Source: Hyphomicrobiaceae bacterium (GTDB taxonomy: Bacteria > Pseudomonadota > Alphaproteobacteria > Rhizobiales > Devosiaceae). Taken from it: DNA of 64,000 bases. The notes under the pieces were generated by a model. That model did not search any database, was not told the origin of the DNA, and was given only the letters and a program-made list of their open reading frames with translations. Within the stretch, counting starts at the first letter, position 1; each line of letters opens with the position of its first letter. Positions 33,367 through 44,077 of this stretch are shown piece after piece. A program made the translations under genes and the position numbers. Location of the stretch: positions 62,001-126,000 of the forward strand of contig JACKJG010000007.1 in the NCBI GenBank assembly GCA_020638065.1, in the 5' to 3' direction.

Positions 33367-34191
33367 ATGAGCAACCGCATCGCCAACCGTTTCAGAAAAT
33401 GCGCCGACGAGGGCCGGCCGGCTCTCGTGACCTACATCATGGCCGGAGACCCGGATCTCAAGACCAGCCAGAAGATTCTCGACGGCATGGTCGAACAGGG
33501 TGCCGACGTTATCGAACTGGGCATTCCCTTTTCCGATCCCATGGCGGATGGGCCCACCATTCAGCTCGCCGGGCAAAGAGCGCTCAATGGCGGCCAGACC
33601 CTGCACAAGACCCTCGCCATGGTCGAGGCATTCCGCAAGCGTGACGGCGACACGCCAATTATCCTGATGGGCTATTACAACCCGATCTACATTTATGGCG
33701 TCGATCGGTTTCTCGATGATGCGTTGGTGGCCGGCGTCGATGGGTTGATCGTTGTCGACCTGCCGGCCGAGGAAGACGCCGAATTGTGCATTCCGGCGAT
33801 CGGAAAAGGCATCAGCTTCATTCGCCTGACCACGCCCACGACCGACGACAAGCGCCTCGAAACCGTGCTGAAGAACACGTCCGGTTTTGTCTATTATGTC
33901 TCAATGACCGGCATTACCGGTGCGGCCCTGACCAATACTAAAGCCGTTGGCGACGCCGTCCGGCGCATCAAGTCACACACGGATCTGCCCATCGCCGTCG
34001 GCTTCGGCATCAAGACCGCAGACGATGCCGCAACCATTGGCCGTGATGCGGATGGCGTGGTCGTCGGCACCGCGCTTGTGCGCGCAATCGAGAACTCACT
34101 CGAGGACGGCAAAGCCTCGGCCTACACGATTGCCGCCATTCACGGATTGGTGCGCGATCTGGCCGAGGGCGTGGAACGGGCCCGTAAATAG
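33367..34191 (+). CDS. trpA: Tryptophan synthase alpha chain
   Basis: A TIM-barrel lyase of 274 residues that splits indole-3-glycerol phosphate. [29 protein letters not shown] (catalytic Glu and Asp region) and [12 protein letters not shown] hold the active-site residues; [11 protein letters not shown] and [11 protein letters not shown] form the phosphate site. It is the normal length. The gene is 17 bases behind trpB. accD follows after 143 bases, the order trpA-accD-folC being typical of Alphaproteobacteria. Confidence 0.97.
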   Translation: MSNRIANRFRKCADEGRPALVTYIMAGDPDLKTSQKILDGMVEQGADVIELGIPFSDPMADGPTIQLAGQRALNGGQTLHKTLAMVEAFRKRDGDTPIILMGYYNPIYIYGVDRFLDDALVAGVDGLIVVDLPAEEDAELCIPAIGKGISFIRLTTPTTDDKRLETVLKNTSGFVYYVSMTGITGAALTNTKAVGDAVRRIKSHTDLPIAVGFGIKTADDAATIGRDADGVVVGTALVRAIENSLEDGKASAYTIAAIHGLVRDLAEGVERARK

Positions 34192-34334
34192 TCTTCAGGC
34201 CGCCTGTTGTTGAGCGCCCTCACGTTTGGGCAGGGCAAAAGCTGACAAATCGCATATTTCTGCCTATATTTGCCGCCAACGAGGCATCCGCCGGTCAGGT
34301 GATGCCCAAAAATGGCAGAGGTAGTTGAAATCCG

Positions 34335-35303
34335 ATGAACTGGATCAACAACGTTGTCCGTCCCAAAATTCGCTCGTTCCTGCAACCGAAGAAGGACACG
34401 CCGGACAATTTATGGGTGAAATGCCCCGAATCCGGCGAAATGGTCTTTTACAAGGACCTCGAGGCGAACCAGTGGGTGGTGCCCGGCTCGGGCCATCACA
34501 TGAAGATCAAGGCCGCCGACCGGCTCGATGTCTTTCTCGATGGCGGCATTTACGATCCCTTGCCCGACGTTCATGTGGTGCAGGACCCGCTGAGGTTCCG
34601 CGATACCAAGAAATATTCCGACCGCATCAAGGAAAACCGCAACAAGACCGGCATGCAGGACGCGGTTCTGGCGGCCGAGGGCCATCTGCTTGGCCACAAG
34701 GTCATCGTGGCGGTGCAGGATTTCGAATTCATGGGCGGCTCGCTCGGCATGGCGGCTGGGGAAGCCATCGTTCAGGCCATGTTGACCGCGGTTGACCGGC
34801 ATCTGCCTTTCATCATGTTCGTCGCTTCCGGCGGCGCCCGCATGCAGGAGGGCGTGCTCAGCCTCATGCAGATGCCACGCACCACGGTGGCGGTGAGAAA
34901 ACTCAAACAGGCCGGATTGCCCTATATCGTGGTTCTGACCAATCCCACCACTGGCGGCGTCACCGCCTCCTATGCCATGCTCGGCGATATCCAGATCGCC
35001 GAACCCGGCGCCCAGATCGGGTTTGCAGGAGCGCGTGTGATCGAGCAGACCATCCGCGAAAAACTGCCCGAGGGCTTTCAGCGCTCCGAATATCTCAACA
35101 AGCACGGCATGGTCGACATGGTGGTGCATCGCCACAAGCTGCGCGAGACCATTGGCTCACTCGTCGGCATTCTGACCAAGGTGCCGGTCCTCGAACAATT
35201 CGCCTCCAAGGTGCCCGAGCGCTCGACGACCGCGGTCCGAAAGGCCGTCACCGTCGAAAACCCCGCTGATATCATTCCCCCGGCGGCGGCCCACGCAGAG
35301 TGA
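34335..35303 (+). CDS. accD: Acetyl-CoA carboxylase carboxyltransferase beta subunit
   Basis: A protein of 322 residues that with AccA transfers the carboxyl group to acetyl-CoA for fatty-acid synthesis. The crotonase-fold core shows [32 protein letters not shown] and [16 protein letters not shown]. The N-terminal zinc ribbon of the E. coli enzyme is degenerate: of the four cysteines only Cys30 remains, the others being Ser33, Val49 and Ser52. I recall this loss as common in rhizobial AccD. The folC start overlaps the accD stop by four bases (GTGA). AccA was not seen in the window. Confidence 0.96.
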   Translation: MNWINNVVRPKIRSFLQPKKDTPDNLWVKCPESGEMVFYKDLEANQWVVPGSGHHMKIKAADRLDVFLDGGIYDPLPDVHVVQDPLRFRDTKKYSDRIKENRNKTGMQDAVLAAEGHLLGHKVIVAVQDFEFMGGSLGMAAGEAIVQAMLTAVDRHLPFIMFVASGGARMQEGVLSLMQMPRTTVAVRKLKQAGLPYIVVLTNPTTGGVTASYAMLGDIQIAEPGAQIGFAGARVIEQTIREKLPEGFQRSEYLNKHGMVDMVVHRHKLRETIGSLVGILTKVPVLEQFASKVPERSTTAVRKAVTVENPADIIPPAAAHAE

Positions 35304-36595
35304 AAACGGATGCCATCCTAAGGCGCATCCTCGATCTTCACCCCAACAAGCTGATCGATCTCAGCCTTGGCCGGATCGTGCGTCTCCTCGACGATCTCGG
35401 ACGTCCGCAAGACCGTCTGCCGCCGGTCATTCATGTCGCCGGAACCAATGGCAAGGGTTCGACCATTGCCTTCATGCGCGCCATTCTCGAGGCGGCGGAC
35501 AAGACGGTTCACGTCTATACCTCGCCGCATCTCGTCCAGTTCCGCGAACGCATCCGGCTGGCGGGAAAACTCGTGTCGGCGCGCCGCCTCAACAAGGCGC
35601 TTGAACGGTGTGAAGAGGTCAATCGCGGCCAGCCCATCACCTATTTCGAACTGACAACCGCCGCCGCGCTGTTGCTCTTTTCCGAAATCAGGGCCGATTA
35701 TCTGCTGCTCGAGGTGGGCCTTGGCGGCCGCTACGACGCGACCAATGTCATCGACCATCCTCTGGGTTCGGTGATCACGCCCGTTGACCTCGACCATCAG
35801 GATTTTCTCGGCGACAATCTCTTCAAGATCGCGACCGAAAAGGCTGGCATCCTCAAAGCCGGGTCAAAGGCTGCCATCGCCCGTCAGCATCCCGATGCCG
35901 AAGCCGCCATCGAGGATATTGCGCTCGGGCTCGGCATTCAGGCCCAATGGGCCGGCGAACATTTCGACGGCTACGAGCAGGCCGGCCGCTTCGTCTTTCA
36001 GAACGATGAGGGGTTGATGGACCTGCCGCTCCCGGCGCTGGCCGGTCCGTTCCAGATCGCCAATGCAACGCTCGCCATCGGTGCGCTTCTGCATTTCGGA
36101 ACGGGCGTGAGCGAGGAACAGATCGCCGCGGGCATGAAGCGGGTGCAGTGGCCCGGGCGCATGATGCCCATTCGGTCCGGAAAGCTGTTCGATTTGCTGC
36201 CCGAAGGCAGCGAGCTCTGGATTGACGGCGGCCACAATCCGTCGGGCGGCAAGGTCCTGGCCGACGCCATGCTGGCGCTCGATCGCCGCGCGCCGCGTCC
36301 GCTCGTCATGGTCTGGGCAACATTCCGGAACAAGGATGCGCGCGGCTACATTGAACCGTTCGCGTCCCTCGGACCTCGCGTCCTCACCCTGTCGATGAAT
36401 GACGAACGCGCGTCCTACCCGGCGGAAGAATTGGCCGCGATTTGTGCCGAAAAAGGTCTTCCCGCCACAAAGACCGACAATCTGGCCGCCGCCCTTACTG
36501 CGGCAGCGGCGTATGGCCCGGCCCGCTTTCTTGTTTGCGGCTCTTTGCACCTGATCGGCGAGTTTCTCGAAGCCAACGGCACGACACTCGACTGA
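35300..36595 (+). CDS. folC: Folylpolyglutamate/dihydrofolate synthase
   Basis: A ligase of 431 residues that adds glutamate to dihydropteroate and folates. [16 protein letters not shown] is the P-loop; [13 protein letters not shown] is the Mg and folate loop; [11 protein letters not shown] and AGILKAG follow in the N-terminal domain, and [17 protein letters not shown] marks the C-terminal Mur-ligase-type domain. The GTG start overlaps accD. It is the last gene of the trp-accD-folC run and is followed by a hairpin terminator. Confidence 0.96.
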   Translation: MKTDAILRRILDLHPNKLIDLSLGRIVRLLDDLGRPQDRLPPVIHVAGTNGKGSTIAFMRAILEAADKTVHVYTSPHLVQFRERIRLAGKLVSARRLNKALERCEEVNRGQPITYFELTTAAALLLFSEIRADYLLLEVGLGGRYDATNVIDHPLGSVITPVDLDHQDFLGDNLFKIATEKAGILKAGSKAAIARQHPDAEAAIEDIALGLGIQAQWAGEHFDGYEQAGRFVFQNDEGLMDLPLPALAGPFQIANATLAIGALLHFGTGVSEEQIAAGMKRVQWPGRMMPIRSGKLFDLLPEGSELWIDGGHNPSGGKVLADAMLALDRRAPRPLVMVWATFRNKDARGYIEPFASLGPRVLTLSMNDERASYPAEELAAICAEKGLPATKTDNLAAALTAAAAYGPARFLVCGSLHLIGEFLEANGTTLD

Positions 36596-36599
36596 CAAA

Positions 36600-36627
36600 A
36601 AAAGGCCGCCTCGAAAGGCGGCCTTTT
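36600..36627. terminator. Bidirectional terminator between folC and trxA
   Basis: A 12-bp stem AAAAGGCCGCCT / AGGCGGCCTTTT with loop CGAA. It begins four bases after the folC stop, ends in TTTT on the plus strand and, because of the A run on its left (36597-36603), also ends in T's on the minus strand, beyond the trxA stop. Confidence 0.92.
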
Positions 36628-36649
36628 GAAAAGTGATATGATGCCGGAA

Positions 36650-36979
36650 TCAGGCGGCTTCGGTGTGCGCCTCGAGCCATTTGGCAAGTCCGGCCTTGGG
36701 GGTGCCTGCACCGATCTTGATGTCGACCGCTTCACCGCCCTTGAACAGGATCATCGTCGGGATCGAGCGCACACCATAATTGGTCATGGCAACCGGATTC
36801 TCGTCGACGTTCAGCTTGACGATCTTGACCTTGCCGGCCAGTTCGCCCGACAGCTCTTCAAGGATCGGCGCAATCGCCTTGCACGGGCCACACCATTCGG
36901 CCCAGAAATCGACAAGCACCGGCTCGGAAGCGTTCAGCACTTCATCCTGAAAAGTTGCGTCGGTGACGTGTTGGGTCAT
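36650..36979 (-). CDS. trxA: Thioredoxin 1
   Basis: A thioredoxin of 109 residues with the CGPC active site at Cys30 and Cys33 in [14 protein letters not shown]. The cis-proline is in [13 protein letters not shown]. It reduces protein disulfides in the cytoplasm. The ATG at 36979 has AAAGG upstream; an in-frame extension of 24 codons is not part of the family. It lies 68 bases after the addA stop, on the same strand, as in related genomes, and is followed by the shared terminator. Confidence 0.97.
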   Translation of the reverse strand: MTQHVTDATFQDEVLNASEPVLVDFWAEWCGPCKAIAPILEELSGELAGKVKIVKLNVDENPVAMTNYGVRSIPTMILFKGGEAVDIKIGAGTPKAGLAKWLEAHTEAA

Positions 36980-37047
36980 GTTCGTGCCTTTCATTAGCAA
37001 AATCTGTTGGACGCATTTAGGCCGAGTCCGACCTGACTTCAAGCCGC

Positions 37048-40000
37048 TCACATCAAGGTGTAGCCGCTGACCGCCCGTTCGAGGCGGGTTCGATCAAGGA
37101 TCATAAGCGATTCCGTCCCCGTCCAATAGAGGGCCGATTCAATCCGCTGGTTAACAAAGAGTTTCGCCATCACCAGGCCGTAGAGCCCGAGCTGGGTGAC
37201 ATAGGCCTCGGAAACGGCGTCGGCATGGGCCGGTGGCTTGGCGTCCGACTTGAAATCGACGATCAATACCCGCTCCGGTTCGATGACCAGCCGGTCGATG
37301 CGGCCAGTCAGCCTGACTCTCTCCGTGCCGCGCACGGCATCCGCCGCAAACGGAACCTCGGCACGGGATGTGGGGCCGAACAGAATTGCGGCATCCGGTC
37401 CGCCAAGAATCGACAACGCCTTTGCCGTCAGGGATGGATGTAGCTGTTCAGCGTCCGGAAGCAACATGGAAAGGGCCTGACGCGCCGCCGCCGCGCGATC
37501 TTCCGGTGCGGCCTTTTCGAGATGCTGCAACAGGGCATGAAGGGCTGTGCCGCGCCGCCGGGCCAGATCGGCGCTCAGAAGTCCCTCGCTCTCGCCCGCC
37601 ATGCCAAGAGAATCGGGCTGTGCAGCATCGAAGGCTGTCGAGGGTGAAATCATGCGCGGCAGGGCCGGCGCCGGAAGCGGACTATGAGTCGGTGGCAGGG
37701 CCGGCGCGGTTGGGGTTTCATCGGCTTGCTTGCCGGCAACATCCGGCGGCGGTGCCGGAAAGGACAGTGCATCGACGCCCTCTTCGCCAATCAGCGCGTG
37801 CGGGACCAACTGGTCACCAAGAGCGGATTCAACCCTGTCATACCATTTCATCGATCTTGTCGGCCGCTCGGGAAGGGTGCCGGTCAGATAAAGCTCGTCT
37901 TCGGCGCGGGTCATGCCGACATAGAGCTTTCGCCAATATTCCCGCCGCGCTGCCTCCGCCGCCTGCTGCTTGAGGCCGGACTGAATGGCGGCCGGCGTTG
38001 CGGCGTTGTTGGGCGCATAGACCAGAAGCGGCGTGCCGCGCCCCCTGACAAAGAGCTTCGAACTGTCGGGGCGTTCGTTCGTCGCGTCCGCGAGAATGAC
38101 GATGGGTGCCTCAAGCCCCTTGGCGCCGTGTACGGTCATCACCCTGATGCCGCCCGTGCTGTCCGACAATTCGCGCTTGATGGAAATATCGCTCTGCCGG
38201 AGCCCCGAAACGAAGCCCGATAGGGATGGCTGTTCCGAATTCTCGTGTTCGAGTGCCAGCCCCAGAAACTCGTCGATCACATCGTCGACCTCGCTGCCAA
38301 GCCGCGCCCGCATCCGGCGGAATCCGCCATCGCCGAACAACACGTTGGCAAAGAACTCATAAGGCCGGTCGAAATCGAGCCGCTGGCGCAGGCGCGTGAG
38401 CCAGGCAAAACAGCTTGAGAAAATGGCATCCGCACCATCTCGCGCGGCGCGGTCTTCAAGACGCGTCCAGAGGCTTTGCTTGTCCCGATCCATCGCCAGA
38501 TATTCGAGATCGGTCTCTTCCAGGCCGATCAGCGGCGAGCGCAAAACCTCGGCAAGAGCCAGTTGATCGGAAGGATTGAGCAAAAATTCCGCCAGCGAGA
38601 TCAGGTCCTGAACCGCGATATGGTGGGTGACCGGCAGAATATCGGCGCCCGGCGTCGGCAATCCCCGTTGCTTGAGCCGCTTGATGATCTCGGCATAAAG
38701 CTCGCCACGACTCTGCACGAGGATTAGAATATCGCCCGGCCGGATTGCGTTTTCTCGCGTGGCCAGCCGCCGCCCGCTCTTGAGCCAATGCGCAATCTGA
38801 CCGGTGATGCGACCTGCCAGCCGCGCATGCACTGACGGCACATGCTCCTGAGCCTCGCCGGAAAGCGCATCCTCATCTGAACTCGCCTTCGGCTCCGCGA
38901 CGATTGGTGGCCAAAGCGTCACGCTGCCGCCTTTGGCCTTGCGGCTGCTGACATGATGAACCGGCGCATCCACTGCCAGAAGCGCTTCGCGCACGTCGTC
39001 ATTTTCAGCGACCAGATCGACGGCCTTGAGCACCATGTCGAGCGTCCGGAAACTGTGGATCAGACGCTCGCTGTCGACTTTCGATCCGGCCTGACGTGCT
39101 TTGAGGTCAGTGCGGTCGCGCACCTCGGCGAAGAGCTCCGGCTCGGCCCCCTGGAACGAATAGATGGATTGCTTTTCGTCACCCACCGCAAAGATCGACC
39201 TTTGCGCGACCACCGCGCCGTCTCCGGCAAAGAACTCCTCGATCAGCTTTTCGACCGTTTCCCACTGGTCGGGATTGGTGTCCTGGCTTTCATCCACCAG
39301 AATGTGCGTGATCTGCGCATCAAGTTTGTAGCGTACCCAGTCCCGGCTGTCCCTGTCGCGCAGCAGGGTGAGCAGTTTGTCGATCAGATCGTCGAAATCG
39401 AGCCGCGCCCGCCGCTTCTTTTCCGCATTGTAGCGGCGATAGATGCCATCGATGAGGGTCAGAAGAGCCTCCGACGCCAGGTAAGCGTTGGTTGCGCGCC
39501 AGTGATCGATGAGCGCAACAAGCCGCTCTTGTTCCGCGCGCAACTTGTCGTCCAGCTCCGGCGCGCTGTCGGCCAGCTTTTTTTTTGCCAGGGTTGCCCG
39601 CGGCCGCCAGTCCTTGGTCAGAAAGATACCAAGCCAGGCCTGATGATCGGGCTTTTGCCAATCGAACGCTGCCAAGTGCTCGGCAAACCCGGCATCCTTG
39701 TAGGTCTCGCGCGGCGGTGTGATCGACAGGATCAGTTTCGCATCGTCCTGCGAAATGGTCCTCTGGTTCAGAACTTCGGTTTCAAGATCGACCGGCCCAA
39801 CGGGATCCGCCAGATCGAGAAGCTTGCGCAAATTGGCGCGCGCATCGTCCTGTTGCTTCAGAAGCCGGGCCAGGTCGCGGGCCTGCAGTGCGGCATCGAG
39901 CGCCTCGTTGATCTGGAAATCGGAGAAATGATCGAAAAGCCAGGTGACCGCATCGCTGAGCTGTGGATCGCCGCCCAGCCCGCCTGCCAGCACCTGATTG

Positions 40001-40497
40001 CGCGCGGCAAGGATCAAGCCCCTGCGCTCGTCATCCTCGATGACGGAGAATCCCATCGGAATATCCGCTTCAAGCGGAAACCGGTGCAGAACGGATTCGC
40101 AAAAGCCGTGAATGGTCTTGATCTTGAGCCCGCCCGGCGTCTCCAACGCCAGGGCAAACAGGGTCCGGGCGCGGTTTCGCGTGGCATCGCCGGGTTGCTG
40201 CCCGGTCAGCTTGACCAATTCTTCGTCAAGGTCTTCATCGCCAAGAATGGCCCATTTTCCGAGCCGTTCCGCAACCCGGTTCTGCATCTCGGCCGCCGCC
40301 GCCTTGGTGTAGGTCAGGCACAGAACGTTTTCCGGCGCCACACCGGTCAGGAGAATCCGCAACACCCGCTGGGTCAAAACGAAGGTCTTGCCGGCCCCGG
40401 CATTGGCCGACACGAACACATTGGCTCCGGGATTGGCCGCGCGGCCCTGCGCGGCGGCGGCCTCCGGCGAAATGACGATAGCCCGCTCTTCGGTCAT
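37048..40497 (-). CDS. addA: Double-strand break repair helicase-nuclease AddA
   Basis: A UvrD-type helicase/nuclease of 1149 residues. Motif I is [35 protein letters not shown] is motif Ia; [11 protein letters not shown] is motif [22 protein letters not shown] is motif [20 protein letters not shown] and [13 protein letters not shown] are motifs V and VI. The C-terminal nuclease (about 1020-1130) has [13 protein letters not shown]. It works with AddB on DNA ends, resecting to Chi-like sites and loading RecA. The ATG at 40497 overlaps the addB stop by four bases. Frames on the opposite strand up to 533 codons long are mirrors of its codon bias. Confidence 0.95.
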   Translation of the reverse strand: MTEERAIVISPEAAAAQGRAANPGANVFVSANAGAGKTFVLTQRVLRILLTGVAPENVLCLTYTKAAAAEMQNRVAERLGKWAILGDEDLDEELVKLTGQQPGDATRNRARTLFALALETPGGLKIKTIHGFCESVLHRFPLEADIPMGFSVIEDDERRGLILAARNQVLAGGLGGDPQLSDAVTWLFDHFSDFQINEALDAALQARDLARLLKQQDDARANLRKLLDLADPVGPVDLETEVLNQRTISQDDAKLILSITPPRETYKDAGFAEHLAAFDWQKPDHQAWLGIFLTKDWRPRATLAKKKLADSAPELDDKLRAEQERLVALIDHWRATNAYLASEALLTLIDGIYRRYNAEKKRRARLDFDDLIDKLLTLLRDRDSRDWVRYKLDAQITHILVDESQDTNPDQWETVEKLIEEFFAGDGAVVAQRSIFAVGDEKQSIYSFQGAEPELFAEVRDRTDLKARQAGSKVDSERLIHSFRTLDMVLKAVDLVAENDDVREALLAVDAPVHHVSSRKAKGGSVTLWPPIVAEPKASSDEDALSGEAQEHVPSVHARLAGRITGQIAHWLKSGRRLATRENAIRPGDILILVQSRGELYAEIIKRLKQRGLPTPGADILPVTHHIAVQDLISLAEFLLNPSDQLALAEVLRSPLIGLEETDLEYLAMDRDKQSLWTRLEDRAARDGADAIFSSCFAWLTRLRQRLDFDRPYEFFANVLFGDGGFRRMRARLGSEVDDVIDEFLGLALEHENSEQPSLSGFVSGLRQSDISIKRELSDSTGGIRVMTVHGAKGLEAPIVILADATNERPDSSKLFVRGRGTPLLVYAPNNAATPAAIQSGLKQQAAEAARREYWRKLYVGMTRAEDELYLTGTLPERPTRSMKWYDRVESALGDQLVPHALIGEEGVDALSFPAPPPDVAGKQADETPTAPALPPTHSPLPAPALPRMISPSTAFDAAQPDSLGMAGESEGLLSADLARRRGTALHALLQHLEKAAPEDRAAAARQALSMLLPDAEQLHPSLTAKALSILGGPDAAILFGPTSRAEVPFAADAVRGTERVRLTGRIDRLVIEPERVLIVDFKSDAKPPAHADAVSEAYVTQLGLYGLVMAKLFVNQRIESALYWTGTESLMILDRTRLERAVSGYTLM

Positions 40498-43400
40498 TCC
40501 TCCTCGCCTCCCAACATGCCGGCCCATTCGCTCCGGCGCGCGAGGTGGTCGTAATCTCCGGCAAAGCGCTGTTTGGGGCGCGGCCGGAAATCGGCGGACA
40601 TCGCGTTGGTGTCGCTGAGAAGGAAATGCTGAATGTAGCGGCTGAGCTGCGCAAAACTCGCTGCGGCGGCCTCCATCACGTCCAGTCCATCGGGTGTCGC
40701 AAAATCGCTTTCGACAAAGGCCTCTGGTCCATTGGCGATCTTGATATATTTCAGCGCCGAGGTGTCGCGGCGGCCGATCTTTCCAAACCCGCCCTGCGCG
40801 ACGATGAAGGCTTCGAGTGGCAATTGCGGTGCGAGCAATTGCTGCATCGATGTCTTGTCTGGCGGATTGCCAGTCTTGAAATCGAGGATTTCACAAGTGC
40901 CATCCCTCAGCAGGTCAATCCGGTCTGCTCGTCCATGCAGTTCAAAAGCTTCGCCCGCGATGTCGAACGTGAAGGAAATGTCCACCTCGGCATGACGTTC
41001 AGCGACGAGCGGATCGCGTTCGCGCTCAAAGGCGAGAAACTTCTCCCCGGACGTCTGAAACCGCCGGTGCCAGATATCGCGATGGTCCGGATCGCTGTCG
41101 AGCCGCGCAAACTGCGCCTCGGCCAGTGCCATCAGCTGTTCCATCGCTTTTGGAGAGGCCGGATCACAACCCTCGGCGACAAAATCAGCAAAAACCTGAT
41201 GTAGGATCGTGCCGCGGTCCCGTGCCGAAATCGGCTGCCCCAGCGGTTCGAGCGGATAAAGCCGGAGCGTGCGCCGGGCATAGATGTCGTAGGGCGAGAA
41301 GAACAGCTTCTCGACCTCGGTCACGCTGAGCTTTCGGGCGCGCTTTTGCGCGGGAGGACTGGGTTCGGGCCGGGCCGCCGGGCGCACCGGCCCCGGGGGG
41401 ATATCAAGACTTCGCGCGGCACGCAGCCAGACCTCGCCCCGCGCTTTCAGGTCTTTTGCGCGGTTTTCGCCGATCAAACCCGTCAATCGTTCAACCAGCC
41501 GCGACGGCGAAGCAGGCGAGGTGCCGATCCGCTCGGCATAGGTGAGAATGACATCGCCCTGTCCGGCCGCCATCAGAAAATCGTGCGCCGCGAGCCCGTG
41601 CTGACGTTCCGGCGGTTCGAGTCCCACTGCCATGCGCATGTTGCGGCCCATCCATGGGCCCGGATCGGCCACTTCCGGCCAGATCGTCTCGTTCAGCCCG
41701 CAAAGAATCATCAGGTCACGGTTTTGCAGCCGCGCTTCCAACTGCCCCCAGATCGAAATATCCGGGCGTCCCGCAAGCCTGCTGCGTACTGAAACACCTT
41801 GCATCAGCCCGGCAAGTGCCGCGGTGACGTTCGCACCATCAAGTTGCGGGCGGTTGAGACCCGACTGGGCCAGTTCAAGCGAGAAGCTCCGCCATTCCTC
41901 AAGACCGGGCAAGTCGGACGGAACCCCGCCCGGAGCCATGATCAGAATATCGAGTGTCCGCCCCAAAGTGGTCACCAGATCGATCGGGCCAAACCCGTGC
42001 CGCAACAGCTCCATAAGTGGGGCAAAAGCTTCGCTTAGGTCACCGAGAAATGCCGATACGTCACGCGCCTCGGCTTCCGGCAGGCGCTGGACAACCCTGT
42101 CCTTGATCGTGCCAGAAGCATTGTCCCGCGCACGGGCGATCAGGGCAGCGAAATCCGCCACCAAAGGCAGACCGCGCAACAAACCCAGATCGATCAGCCG
42201 GGCCAGTCGGGCAATCTCGTCCCGGCTTCGCCCCAACGCGACATGCCGGTTGTGCAACAATGCCATCAGATCGACGGGCGAAATCGGATTGAGCGCCAGA
42301 ACAAGAACTTGCCGCAGCAATCGGCCGGTTCGCGACTGGAACAATGGCGTGCCTGCCGCATCGTCCACCCCCACGCCGAACCGTGCCAGGTGCCCGGCAA
42401 TGCGGCGTGCGAGATTCCGGTCGGGCGAGATGATCCCGACGCTTTGATTGCGCGACAGCGCATCACGCGCGGCCAGCGCGATGGCAGTCGCCTGTTCCGC
42501 TTCGTTGCGGGCGGCAATGAGGCTGAAACGACCGAGCGCGGCAGCGGCATCCGCCTCGGCGAACAGGGCCTTGCCCGATTGCGGCCAGTGCGCCGTCTCG
42601 CCTGGCAGGGCGAGACTGAGATTGAGCAGGCGCGATCGGACTGCGTTATCGTCCGGCGCGAGTTCCTCGACCGCGCCGGGCGGCACGCCCAGCCGGTCGA
42701 GAAGCTTGACCAGACCATATTGTGGATGCCCGTGCGGGTTCTGCTGCGGATCGCGCAGGGCCGCGGCCTGATCGGAGCCAAGCGCGACATCCAGCCCCGG
42801 CAACACAAGCGCCCCGCGCGGCAGGCGCGCAATCGCCGCCAGAAGTTCTGCACTGGCCGGGATCGACCCGGTTGACCCCGCCGCGACAACCGGCCTTTCG
42901 GCACAAAGGTGCGGCAAGGCCTCCGCCTGCCGCTCCAGTTTCAGATTGCGCAACTGGCTGGCATCAACCCGCCCGTCGGCGTGAAGCAGGCCCGGCCAGG
43001 TTTTCAGCGCAAACTGCAGGAATTTTCGCGACTGTTCCCAATGGCTCGCCTGATCGCCCACATCCAGCCGGTCCAGAACATCGAGCGGAACCCGCGCCAC
43101 ATTGAAATCGTCAATCAGGTCGCCGAGTGCTGCTGCCCGCGCCAGAATTTCGCCCGGACCAAGACGATCCTCATCGGCATGTTCGGCGCGCGTCCATACT
43201 TCGATTTCGCTCGCCAGCATCAATTGCCGCCTCAGCCGGGACTGTGCCGGTGGCATCGCTTCCCGGTCGAACGGTGGCAGAAACAGGTCTTCTTCCCCGC
43301 TTTCGCCGCCCAGCGTGCGAATATCGGGCAACAAAAGCGCCGGCCCTGCTTTTTCGACGAATTGCTCGATCAGCGCCAGCCGGGCGCGCCGCGTCGGCAA

Positions 43401-43544
43401 ATAGATCACGATATCGGAAAGCCAGAACGCCCCCTCACGCGGCCAATCCGGAAACAGGCGGCCATCAAGGATGGCATCCGCCAGAACGGAGAGAAATGGC
43501 GCGTGTGGCGCAATCGAATAGAGGTGAGGCAGACGGTCAGCCAT
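40494..43544 (-). CDS. addB: Double-strand break repair protein AddB, alphaproteobacterial type
   Basis: The AddA partner, 1016 residues. It is an inactivated helicase with a nuclease domain: the conserved segment VIYLPTRRARLALIEQF lies at the N-terminus, and a RecB-type nuclease domain with CEILDFKTGNPPDK lies at about 890-930. The protein is shorter than Bacillus AddB and shows no four-cysteine iron-sulfur cluster that I can find, as in other Alphaproteobacteria. tsaE lies 14 bases upstream. Its stop overlaps the addA start (ATGA). Confidence 0.93.
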   Translation of the reverse strand: MADRLPHLYSIAPHAPFLSVLADAILDGRLFPDWPREGAFWLSDIVIYLPTRRARLALIEQFVEKAGPALLLPDIRTLGGESGEEDLFLPPFDREAMPPAQSRLRRQLMLASEIEVWTRAEHADEDRLGPGEILARAAALGDLIDDFNVARVPLDVLDRLDVGDQASHWEQSRKFLQFALKTWPGLLHADGRVDASQLRNLKLERQAEALPHLCAERPVVAAGSTGSIPASAELLAAIARLPRGALVLPGLDVALGSDQAAALRDPQQNPHGHPQYGLVKLLDRLGVPPGAVEELAPDDNAVRSRLLNLSLALPGETAHWPQSGKALFAEADAAAALGRFSLIAARNEAEQATAIALAARDALSRNQSVGIISPDRNLARRIAGHLARFGVGVDDAAGTPLFQSRTGRLLRQVLVLALNPISPVDLMALLHNRHVALGRSRDEIARLARLIDLGLLRGLPLVADFAALIARARDNASGTIKDRVVQRLPEAEARDVSAFLGDLSEAFAPLMELLRHGFGPIDLVTTLGRTLDILIMAPGGVPSDLPGLEEWRSFSLELAQSGLNRPQLDGANVTAALAGLMQGVSVRSRLAGRPDISIWGQLEARLQNRDLMILCGLNETIWPEVADPGPWMGRNMRMAVGLEPPERQHGLAAHDFLMAAGQGDVILTYAERIGTSPASPSRLVERLTGLIGENRAKDLKARGEVWLRAARSLDIPPGPVRPAARPEPSPPAQKRARKLSVTEVEKLFFSPYDIYARRTLRLYPLEPLGQPISARDRGTILHQVFADFVAEGCDPASPKAMEQLMALAEAQFARLDSDPDHRDIWHRRFQTSGEKFLAFERERDPLVAERHAEVDISFTFDIAGEAFELHGRADRIDLLRDGTCEILDFKTGNPPDKTSMQQLLAPQLPLEAFIVAQGGFGKIGRRDTSALKYIKIANGPEAFVESDFATPDGLDVMEAAAASFAQLSRYIQHFLLSDTNAMSADFRPRPKQRFAGDYDHLARRSEWAGMLGGEEE

Positions 43545-43558
43545 GGCTCGCTTCGGTC

Positions 43559-44077
43559 TCAGACTGGGAGATTGCCAAAATCTTCAAGCAGAACAGAGAG
43601 TGCCCGGCGACGATCCGGATCGGCGACACGAAGCTCACATTCCCGGCCCTTCTCTTCCGGCGCGATACGCAAGTCTAGAAACAAGTCCGCCCGCGTCGCA
43701 AGTGCGGGATCGCGATCCGGCCATTCCACCAGAACAATGGCCTGCGGATCCTCATCGAGCCCGAGTTCATCAACTTCGCGCACATCTTCGATCCGGTAGA
43801 GATCGGCGTGCAGCACCAGGTGTCCTTTTCCCTCATAGGGCAGAACCAGCAGAAAGGTTGGAGAGGGCACGTCGAGGTCCGGTTGCCCGACCAGCGAGCG
43901 GACAATGGCGCGCGCGACGGTCGACTTGCCGGCCCCGAGCGGCCCCGACAACAGGATCAGATCGCCGGCCCGCAATTGCGCGGCGAGGGTTTCCGAAAAG
44001 GCGATGGTTTCGGCTTCGTTGGCCAGAATCAAGCCGATGGCAACACCATCGGCGACAGCATCGCCTTGCTCAGGCAC
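43559..44077 (-). CDS. tsaE: tRNA threonylcarbamoyladenosine biosynthesis ATPase TsaE
   Basis: An ATPase of 172 residues of the YjeE family, needed for t6A37 modification of ANN-decoding tRNAs with TsaB, TsaC and TsaD. LLSGPLGAGKSTVARAI is the Walker A motif, VPSPTFLLVLPY follows, and LHADLYRIEDVREVDELGLDE contains the Walker B-like Asp. The length is that of a stand-alone TsaE. In many rhizobia it is fused to an aminoglycoside-phosphotransferase-like kinase with a nucleotidyltransferase gene next to it (AmgK and MurU, peptidoglycan recycling); both are missing here, so addB follows directly. Its start overlaps the divL stop by 8 bases. Confidence 0.94.
   Translation of the reverse strand: MPEQGDAVADGVAIGLILANEAETIAFSETLAAQLRAGDLILLSGPLGAGKSTVARAIVRSLVGQPDLDVPSPTFLLVLPYEGKGHLVLHADLYRIEDVREVDELGLDEDPQAIVLVEWPDRDPALATRADLFLDLRIAPEEKGRECELRVADPDRRRALSVLLEDFGNLPV

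Noticed and set aside
38953..40554. A 533-codon plus-strand frame opposite addA
   Set aside because: Antisense to the helicase motifs of AddA; His-, Gln- and Arg-rich composition typical for shadow frames.
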